From Pseudochelatococcus contaminans (GTDB taxonomy: Bacteria > Pseudomonadota > Alphaproteobacteria > Rhizobiales > Beijerinckiaceae): DNA of 64,000 nt. Below the pieces are notes generated by a model. The model did no database searches. It saw only the letters and a list, made by a program, of their open reading frames with translations, and was not told the origin of the DNA. Location of the stretch: positions 310,001 through 374,000 of the forward strand of contig NZ_JACICC010000004.1 in assembly GCF_014195635.1 (NCBI RefSeq). Direction: 5' to 3'. This document shows, piece by piece, positions 58,348 to 64,000 of this stretch. The number at the start of each line of letters is the position of its first letter. Positions within the stretch are counted from its first letter, which is position 1. A program made the position numbers and the translations under genes.

Positions 58348-59691
58348 ATGGCTAGGTGGTTACAGTTTGCTCTCAGTCGTCTGATCAGACAGGGAACTCT
58401 CAGCGTAACGGTTGGCAAGGAGCCGCCGTTTCAGGTCGGTGATGGCTCCGGTCTGCCGGTTGCCATTCACATCCGCGATGCCCGCGCCTCGCGGCGCCTG
58501 CTTCTCAACCCGGACCTGACGCTGGGCGAGTTGTACATGGACGGCGATCTCGTTGTAACGGCGGGAGATATCGGCGATCTGGTGGCGCTTGCGATGCGCA
58601 ACGTCAACAGCGGTCTCAGGTTTGCGCCAATCAAGATGCAGCGGATCTGGCGGCGTGTTTTCCGGGTGTTCGAGCAGTTGAACTTCGCCAGCCGCTCCCG
58701 CCGCAATGTCGCCCACCATTACGATCTGGACGGGAAACTCTACCGGCTTTTTCTGGACCCGGACCAGCAGTACTCATGCGCGTACTTTGACGGCCCTGTC
58801 GAGAGCCGGCCGCCCACGCCCTATACAGTTGCGTGCCGGGACGGAACCGTCGTTCCACCTCCCCCGCCGGCTGATGGCCTCGATGAAGCGCAACTTGCCA
58901 AGAAGCGTCACATCGCTGCCAAACTGCTTGTCAAACCTGGGCAGAGAGTGCTCGATATCGGCAGTGGCTGGGGCGGGCTTGGATTATATCTGGCGCAGAA
59001 CTGCGGAGCGGACGTTACTGGCGTGACGCTATCGACGGAGCAGTTCACGGTGTCCAACGAACGCGCGCAGGCACTGGATCTGGCGGACAAGGCGCGCTTT
59101 TCACTCACCGATTATCGCAGCCTCGACGGGCGCTTCGACCGCATCGTCTCGGTCGGCATGTTCGAGCATGTCGGCGTGCCTTATTTCCAGACCTTTTTCG
59201 ACAAGGCGGCGGGTCTGCTGGCCGAAGACGGCGTGATGCTGCTGCATGCCATCGGCCGCTCTGACGGTCCCGGCACCACCAATTCATGGATCGCCAAATA
59301 TATCTTCCCCGGCGGCTACATCCCGGCGCTGTCCGAAGTGCTGCCGGCCATCGAACGCTCTGGCCTGATCGTCACGGATATCGAAATTCTGCGGCTGCAC
59401 TATGCCGAGACGCTCAAGGCGTGGCGAACCCGCTTCCATCAACGGCGCGAGGAGGTCGAAGCGCTGTATGACGAGCGATTTTTCCGCATGTTCGACTTTT
59501 ACCTCGCCGCGTCGGAGATGGCTTTCCGCTATGACGGGATGATGGTTTTCCAGATCCAGCTTGCCAAGCGGCAGGACGCCGTACCGTTGACGCGCGATTA
59601 TATTCCGCGCGGGGAGGCAAGCTTGCGCGAAACGGAGCAAGCCGCGCGCGCCTTGAAGGAAAGAGCGCCGCCCGGTGCAAAGCGGGGATAG
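58348..59691 (+). CDS. cfa: Cyclopropane-fatty-acyl-phospholipid synthase family methyltransferase
   Basis: 447 residues. SAM-dependent enzyme that turns unsaturated membrane acyl chains into cyclopropane chains. N-terminal lipid-associated region (LTLGELYMDGDLVVTAGDIG), HHYDLDGKLYRLFLDPDQQY-SCAYF, SAM site VLDIGSGWGGLGLYLAQNCG (about 200), SVGMFEHVGVPYFQTFF, and KYIFPGGYIPALSEVLPAIE. Between YSCAYF and AQLAKKRHIA there are about 32 residues where the family usually has 10-12; the extra part is proline-rich (VVPPPPPADG). Its place between rplI and dnaB interrupts the usual run. GGGG-rich CACGGGGTCGGCA precedes ATG 58348. Confidence 0.92.
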   Translation: MARWLQFALSRLIRQGTLSVTVGKEPPFQVGDGSGLPVAIHIRDARASRRLLLNPDLTLGELYMDGDLVVTAGDIGDLVALAMRNVNSGLRFAPIKMQRIWRRVFRVFEQLNFASRSRRNVAHHYDLDGKLYRLFLDPDQQYSCAYFDGPVESRPPTPYTVACRDGTVVPPPPPADGLDEAQLAKKRHIAAKLLVKPGQRVLDIGSGWGGLGLYLAQNCGADVTGVTLSTEQFTVSNERAQALDLADKARFSLTDYRSLDGRFDRIVSVGMFEHVGVPYFQTFFDKAAGLLAEDGVMLLHAIGRSDGPGTTNSWIAKYIFPGGYIPALSEVLPAIERSGLIVTDIEILRLHYAETLKAWRTRFHQRREEVEALYDERFFRMFDFYLAASEMAFRYDGMMVFQIQLAKRQDAVPLTRDYIPRGEASLRETEQAARALKERAPPGAKRG

Positions 59692-59793
59692 ATTCCCCGC
59701 CAATCGCGAATCGCATACGCAACGTGTACAGATCCATTTTACCATCGGGTGATGGCACCGGCTGTTGCGCTGCCGGTGTTCACTGGGGGAAAC

Positions 59794-61287
59794 ATGAGCA
59801 TCGTCAGCACGCTTGCGGGCCGCCTTGAGGCGGACACCGAACTCCAGTATCGGCAGGCCCCGCACAACATCGACGCGGAACAGGCGCTGCTGGGCGCCAT
59901 CCTTGTCAATAACGACGCTTACTTCCGCGTGTCCGACTTTCTTGACCCCCCGCATTTCCAGGAGGATATCCACCGGCGCATTTTCGAGGTGGCATCCTCG
60001 CTGATCAAGGCCGGCAAGATCGCGACCCCGATCACGCTGAAAACCTTTCTCGGCGATCACGATCTCGGCGGCATCACGATTCCGCAATATCTCGCCCGGC
60101 TGGCCGCCGAGGCGACCACGGTCATCAATGCCGAGGATTACGGCCGCACCATTCACGATCTTGCCGTGCGCCGCGAGTTGATCAATATCGGCGAGGATAT
60201 CGTCAACACCGCTTACGACGCCCCTGTCGACGCAACCCCGCGCGACCAGATCGAATCGGCGGAACAACGGCTGTACAAGCTGGCGGAAACCGGCCGCTAC
60301 GACGGCGGGTTTCTGCGCTTTTCGGATGCGCTGACATCGGCGATCAATGTCGCCGCCGCCGCCTACAAACGCGACGGCAACCTCTCCGGCATCGCGACCG
60401 GCCTTACGGATGTGGACCGCACGATGGGCGGGCTGCAATCGTCGGACCTTATCATCCTCGCCGGACGTCCCGGCATGGGTAAGACAGCGCTGGCCACCAA
60501 CATCGCCTTCAACGTCGCGCGCTCGTGGCGCGGCGAGAAGCAGCCAGACGGCTCGCTGAAAACCGTGAACGGCGGCATCGTCGGTTTCTTCTCGCTGGAA
60601 ATGTCCGCCGAACAGCTTGCGACCCGTATCATCGCGGAACAGTCGGGGGTGCCGTCCTACAAGATCCGGCGCGGCGACATCGCCGAGGATGAGTTCTATC
60701 GCGTGTCGGACGTGGCGCGCGAAATGCAGATGCTCCCGTTCTACATCGATCAGACCGGCGGCATCTCCATCGCCCAGCTCGCCGCGAGGGCGCGGCGTCT
60801 CAAGCGCCAGCGCGGGCTGGATTTTCTGGTGGTGGACTACCTGCAACTGCTGTCCGGCTCATCGAAGCGCGGCGAGAACCGCGTGCAGGAGCTGACGGAG
60901 ATCACCACGGGCCTCAAGGCGCTGGCCAAGGAACTCACGGTGCCGATCATGGCGCTGTCGCAGCTGTCGCGTCAGGTGGAAAACCGTGACGACAAGCGCC
61001 CGCAGCTCTCGGACCTGCGCGAATCCGGCTCCATCGAGCAGGATGCCGACGTGGTGCTTTTCGTTTTCCGCGAGGAATACTATCTCAAGAACAAGGAGCC
61101 CAAGATGGGCACCGAGGAGTATTTCAAATGGCAGACCGAGATGGATCAGGCCCACGGCACGGCTGAACTCATCATCGGCAAGCAGCGCCACGGCCCCACG
61201 GGCACCGTGCGCCTCGCCTTCCAGGCTGACGTGACGCGCTTCGGCAACCTCGCCAGCGACGATCACCTGCCCGATCATCATATGTAA
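59794..61287 (+). CDS. dnaB: Replicative DNA helicase DnaB
   Basis: 497 residues. Hexameric helicase of the replication fork. N-terminal domain QAPHNIDAEQALLGAILVNN; RecA-like domain with Walker A AGRPGMGKTALATNIAFN (about 226), FFSLEMSAEQLATRIIAEQS, Walker B LDFLVVDYLQLLSG and the arginine-finger region QLSRQVENRDDKRPQLSDLR-ESGSIEQDADVVLF. ATG 59794 has TGGGGGA 4 bases upstream. The alr gene that commonly follows dnaB in Rhizobiales is missing; radA follows after 12 bases. Confidence 0.96.
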   Translation: MSIVSTLAGRLEADTELQYRQAPHNIDAEQALLGAILVNNDAYFRVSDFLDPPHFQEDIHRRIFEVASSLIKAGKIATPITLKTFLGDHDLGGITIPQYLARLAAEATTVINAEDYGRTIHDLAVRRELINIGEDIVNTAYDAPVDATPRDQIESAEQRLYKLAETGRYDGGFLRFSDALTSAINVAAAAYKRDGNLSGIATGLTDVDRTMGGLQSSDLIILAGRPGMGKTALATNIAFNVARSWRGEKQPDGSLKTVNGGIVGFFSLEMSAEQLATRIIAEQSGVPSYKIRRGDIAEDEFYRVSDVAREMQMLPFYIDQTGGISIAQLAARARRLKRQRGLDFLVVDYLQLLSGSSKRGENRVQELTEITTGLKALAKELTVPIMALSQLSRQVENRDDKRPQLSDLRESGSIEQDADVVLFVFREEYYLKNKEPKMGTEEYFKWQTEMDQAHGTAELIIGKQRHGPTGTVRLAFQADVTRFGNLASDDHLPDHHM

Positions 61288-61299
61288 CGGATCGTACCT

Positions 61300-62712
61300 T
61301 TGGCGAAATCGCCCTCATATATATGTCAGAGTTGCGGCGCGGTGCACACGCGCTGGCAGGGCAAGTGCGACGCCTGCGGCGCATGGAACTCCCTCTCGCA
61401 GGAATCCGCAGCCGCGCCCGTCACCGGGGCGAAAGCCAGCGCCCGGGGCAAGGGGCGCGTTTTCGCGCTTGAGGGACTGGCCGGGGCCAGCCTGGAAACG
61501 CCGCGGCTGGTATCCGGGATCGCGGAGCTGGATCGCGTCACCGGCGGTGGTTTCGTGCCGGGCTCGGTCATCCTGATCGGCGGCGATCCTGGCATCGGCA
61601 AGTCCACGCTGCTGACGCAGACATGTGCCGCGCTCGCCGGGCGGGGCAGCCGCGTGGTTTATATCTCCGGCGAGGAAGCTGTGGCGCAGGTGCGCCTGCG
61701 CGCCGAGCGGCTCGGGCTGACGAAGATGCCTGTGGAACTGGCGGCGGAAACCAACGTGGAGGATATCATCGCCACGCTGTCCGCCGGGCCGCCGCCGGGG
61801 CTGCTGGTGATCGATTCGATCCAGACCATGTGGAGCAGCGCCATTGAGGCCGCCCCCGGCACGGTGACGCAGGTGCGCGGCAGCGCGCAATCGCTGATCC
61901 GTTTCGCCAAGACCACCGGCGCATCGGTGATTCTGGTCGGTCACGTGACCAAGGACGGGCAGATCGCCGGCCCGCGCGTTGTCGAGCACATGGTGGATGC
62001 CGTGGTCTCGTTCGAGGGCGACAGCGGCCATCACTTCCGCATTCTGCGCGCGGTCAAAAACCGTTTCGGCCCCACGGACGAAATCGGCGTATTCGAGATG
62101 ACAGGCCACGGATTGGCGGAAGTGGCGAATCCATCGGCGCTGTTTCTGGCAGGACGCGATCTTTCCGCCCCCGGAGCGGCGGTGTTCGCGGGTATGGAGG
62201 GTACGCGCCCGCTGCTGGTGGAAATTCAGGCACTCGTCGCGCCTTCCTCGCTCGGCACGCCGCGACGGGCTGTCGTGGGATGGGATCCGGCGCGGCTTTC
62301 GATGGTGCTGGCGGTGCTTGAAGCGCGCGGAGGGCTCAAGCTGGGGCAGCACGATGTCTACCTCAACGTGGCAGGCGGGCTACGCGTCAATGAGCCTGCC
62401 GCCGATCTCGCCGCCGCCGCCGCGCTCGTGTCGTCGCTGGCCGGTGCGCCGTTGTCGCCGGAATCCGTCTATTTCGGCGAAATCGGCCTCTCCGGCGCGG
62501 TGCGCCCGGTGGCGCAGGCCCCTGCCCGGCTGAAGGAGGCCGGCAAGCTCGGTTTCGCGCGCGCTATCGTGCCGGCCAACCTCAAGGACGTCACCGATGG
62601 CGCGCCGCTGGCGCTCTCCAGCATGAGCCATATTGCCGATCTCGTGGCCGCGATAGCGGCGCAACGTCCACAGGCCGGCAGAGAAAGGCGCGCGGCCTCG
62701 CTCGACAGGTGA
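61300..62712 (+). CDS. radA: DNA repair protein RadA
   Basis: 470 residues, TTG start. N-terminal zinc finger ICQSCGAVHTRWQGKCDACG; Walker A GGDPGIGKSTLLTQ (about 95); RadA-specific KNRFG in RAVKNRFGPTDEIGVFEM (about 252); and a C-terminal Lon-like domain (LNVAGGLRVNEPAADLAAAA, FGEIGLSGAVRPV). It works with RecA in branch migration. It lies directly after dnaB with a 12-base gap. Confidence 0.95.
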   Translation: MAKSPSYICQSCGAVHTRWQGKCDACGAWNSLSQESAAAPVTGAKASARGKGRVFALEGLAGASLETPRLVSGIAELDRVTGGGFVPGSVILIGGDPGIGKSTLLTQTCAALAGRGSRVVYISGEEAVAQVRLRAERLGLTKMPVELAAETNVEDIIATLSAGPPPGLLVIDSIQTMWSSAIEAAPGTVTQVRGSAQSLIRFAKTTGASVILVGHVTKDGQIAGPRVVEHMVDAVVSFEGDSGHHFRILRAVKNRFGPTDEIGVFEMTGHGLAEVANPSALFLAGRDLSAPGAAVFAGMEGTRPLLVEIQALVAPSSLGTPRRAVVGWDPARLSMVLAVLEARGGLKLGQHDVYLNVAGGLRVNEPAADLAAAAALVSSLAGAPLSPESVYFGEIGLSGAVRPVAQAPARLKEAGKLGFARAIVPANLKDVTDGAPLALSSMSHIADLVAAIAAQRPQAGRERRAASLDR

Positions 62713-62788
62713 CGCGGCGCGATTATGCCGCTATACACACTCTCGTTTTCAGTTCATCCCTTGCCCATTGCATTCAAGGTGCCGGCCA

Positions 62789-63412
62789 ATGCCCATCGCT
62801 CTGCTTGATCTGATCGTCATCGGCGTCGTGCTGATATCCGCGCTGCTCGCGTCCGTGCGCGGCGTGACGCGTGAGACGCTGGCGATCGCCTCGTGGGTTG
62901 CCGCCGCCATCGCGGCCTTTTACCTGCACCCGTTCGTGCTGCCGCATCTGGAGCCTTACATCAGCAACCCCACCGTGGCGCAGGTGGCATCCATCGCAGC
63001 GGTGTTCATCGTCGTGCTGGTGCTGGTGTCCTTCGTGACGGTGCAGATTTCCGACCTCATCCTCGATTCGCGCATCGGCGCGGTGGACAGGTCGCTCGGG
63101 TTTGTGTTCGGCGCATTTCGCGGCATCCTGATCTGCGCCATCGCATTCCTGTTCTTCAACTGGCTGGTGAAGCCGGAAGCGCAACCCGAATGGGCGCGCG
63201 ACGCCAGATCCCGCCCCCTGCTGCAAAGCACCGGCAACGCCCTTCTGGGCTTGCTGCCGGCCGATTTCGGCGACCGGATCCTGCAGAAAGTCTCGCCCCA
63301 GCGCGGCGGTGAGGATGCAGCCCCGGCCGACACCGATCCCGGCCAGCGCAGCGGCGGCAATGGAGACCAGATCCAGCAGCTGCTTCTCACGCCTCCGGCG
63401 GGAACACAGTAA
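62789..63412 (+). CDS. cvpA: CvpA-family membrane protein
   Basis: 207 residues, four predicted helices (LLDLIVIGVVLISALLASVR; VASIAAVFIVVLVLVSFVTV). DRSLGFVFGAFRGILICAIA is the CvpA signature. A polar C-terminal tail of about 50 residues follows. It lies immediately before purF, the classical linkage. The start ATG 62789 has AAGGTG upstream; ATG 62768 is possible. Confidence 0.92.
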   Translation: MPIALLDLIVIGVVLISALLASVRGVTRETLAIASWVAAAIAAFYLHPFVLPHLEPYISNPTVAQVASIAAVFIVVLVLVSFVTVQISDLILDSRIGAVDRSLGFVFGAFRGILICAIAFLFFNWLVKPEAQPEWARDARSRPLLQSTGNALLGLLPADFGDRILQKVSPQRGGEDAAPADTDPGQRSGGNGDQIQQLLLTPPAGTQ

Positions 63413-63614
63413 GATAGCGGTGTGGCCGAATCGGTGGATGCGGTCGCAAGCTGTCCATGCACCGGGTCGTCATATGACAATCCTGTGAAGCAAGTCTGCC
63501 GTGCGCGCAGGGGACTGGCAATTTGGATGCACATCGCGCACATGAAGCGGGCGTGACAGGCTGAAAGCGTGAGGCCGTGGCATGCCCGGTTCAGGCATGG
63601 ATCTGCGGTCCCTG

Positions 63615-63720
63615 CTAGAGCATTTCGGCATTTCGTTGAAACGCCAAAATGCTCTATCCTTTTGGTTTGACGCGTTTTTCTTCACGCAAGGCGGTATCCA
63701 CTTTGCTTGAAAACGCTTTA
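63615..63720 (+). repeat. Dispersed palindromic intergenic repeat, copy B
   Basis: CTAGAGCATTTCGGCATTTC and its hairpin partner AAAATGCTCT, then TTCACGCAAGGCGGTATCC and TTTGCTTGAAAACGCTTTA. It aligns nearly base for base with 2707-2811, 61 kb away. In the cvpA-purF gap (63413-63863), which otherwise holds the short repeat at 63730 and the purF leader. Confidence 0.8.
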
Positions 63721-63729
63721 GAAACGGTT

Positions 63730-63774
63730 TGCGTTCAGGCCGATGCCTCGAATTGAACGCAGGTTGCTGTAAAA
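63730..63774 (+). repeat. Short palindromic repeat, copy 3
   Basis: TGCGTTCAGGCCGATGCCTC and GAATTGAACGCAGG: arms GCGTTCA and TGAACGC around a centre with GCCGATGC. Aligns with 47427-47470 and 51598-51642. It directly follows repeat copy B (10 bases). Confidence 0.7.
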
Positions 63775-63863
63775 CACAGATGACGGAGCGCATGGCGATG
63801 CAATCAGCCGACCCAGCGCTTCAGTTCGTAACTGGACGGATGGCTTCTGCCGGGGGACATGCA

Positions 63864-64000
63864 ATGGTCAATCATCGATCGGTCAATCCGCTCTCCGATG
63901 ACTGTTTCGATCTTGATGAAGACACGCTGCACGAGGAGTGCGGCGTTTTCGGTATTACGGGTCATCCGGAAGCCGCGACGATCACCGCTCTCGGCCTGCA
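63864..64000 (+). CDS. purF: Amidophosphoribosyltransferase (N-terminal part)
   Basis: First 45 codons of PurF, which makes phosphoribosylamine from PRPP and glutamine in purine synthesis. After a short propeptide comes DTLHEECGVFGITGHPEAAT: the Cys after the Glu-Glu becomes the N-terminal nucleophile of the glutaminase domain once the propeptide is cut off. ATG 63864 has GGGGGA 6 bases upstream; in-frame ATG codons at 63780, 63792 and 63798 are alternatives, as all would be removed with the propeptide. The gene continues past the right edge. Confidence 0.92.
   Translation, partial: MVNHRSVNPLSDDCFDLDEDTLHEECGVFGITGHPEAATITALGL

Noticed and set aside
63417-63446. tRNA-Leu-like 5' sequence (GCGGTGTGGCCGAATCGGTG) after cvpA
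   Set aside because: It resembles the acceptor and D-arm of a class II tRNA, but no anticodon arm, variable arm or T-arm follows and no acceptor partner is found; at most a remnant or chance match.

Overview
The window is about 62% G+C and reads as a chromosomal segment of an alphaproteobacterium, most likely Hyphomicrobiales (Rhizobiales). The evidence is gene order and families: bamE, yceD, plsX, fabH, ihfA and a MerR gene in one run; rpsF, rpsR, a DUF2232 gene and rplI in another; then dnaB, radA, cvpA and purF; aroK-aroB divergent from a tiny membrane-protein gene and xerD; and aroC followed by a ribB-type gene. No tRNA, rRNA, CRISPR array, prophage or insertion sequence was seen. The genus cannot be fixed by eye.

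Layout. 1-7000 is an iron-siderophore locus: a truncated periplasmic binding protein, a TonB-dependent receptor, an AraC regulator, a siderophore-interacting reductase and an exporter-type ABC half-transporter. 7000-16400 is a catabolic locus: a LysR regulator divergent from D-serine ammonia-lyase (dsdA), a complete Opp/Dpp-type peptide importer and an M81 (MlrC-like) peptidase. 16400-24200 holds shikimate genes (aroK, aroB) in an overlapping operon with a MscS channel and a CAP-domain lipoprotein, then xerD and a CorC-like membrane protein on the other strand. 24200-34700 has an O-antigen-ligase-like protein, an Fbp-type ABC importer whose ATPase gene converges on the permease and binding-protein genes, then tal, pncB, argH and an EamA transporter. 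34700-42400 holds bamE, yceD, plsX, fabH, ihfA, merR, an RDD protein, truA and fmt. 42600-51600 is accessory: a P2-type cation ATPase, an HDAC-like deacetylase, an L,D-transpeptidase, a DUF1499 protein, an MBL hydrolase and an AraC regulator. 51700-64000 returns to core genes: a RibB-type protein with an N-terminal helix-turn-helix, aroC, a small-RNA gene, acpS, the S6/S18/L9 cluster, a cyclopropane synthase, dnaB, radA, cvpA and the start of purF.

The most interesting points are: (1) a riboflavin enzyme of the RibBX type (degenerate RibA half) translated in frame with an N-terminal XRE-like DNA-binding domain, with a perfect palindrome just upstream; (2) a small RNA with promoter, an exposed UUUCCUCCCU segment and a strong terminator, resembling the alphaproteobacterial MmgR/alpha-r8 family; (3) a D-serine lyase, peptide importer and M81 peptidase linked under one LysR gene; (4) two families of dispersed intergenic repeats, one of which supplies the stop codons of neighbouring genes.
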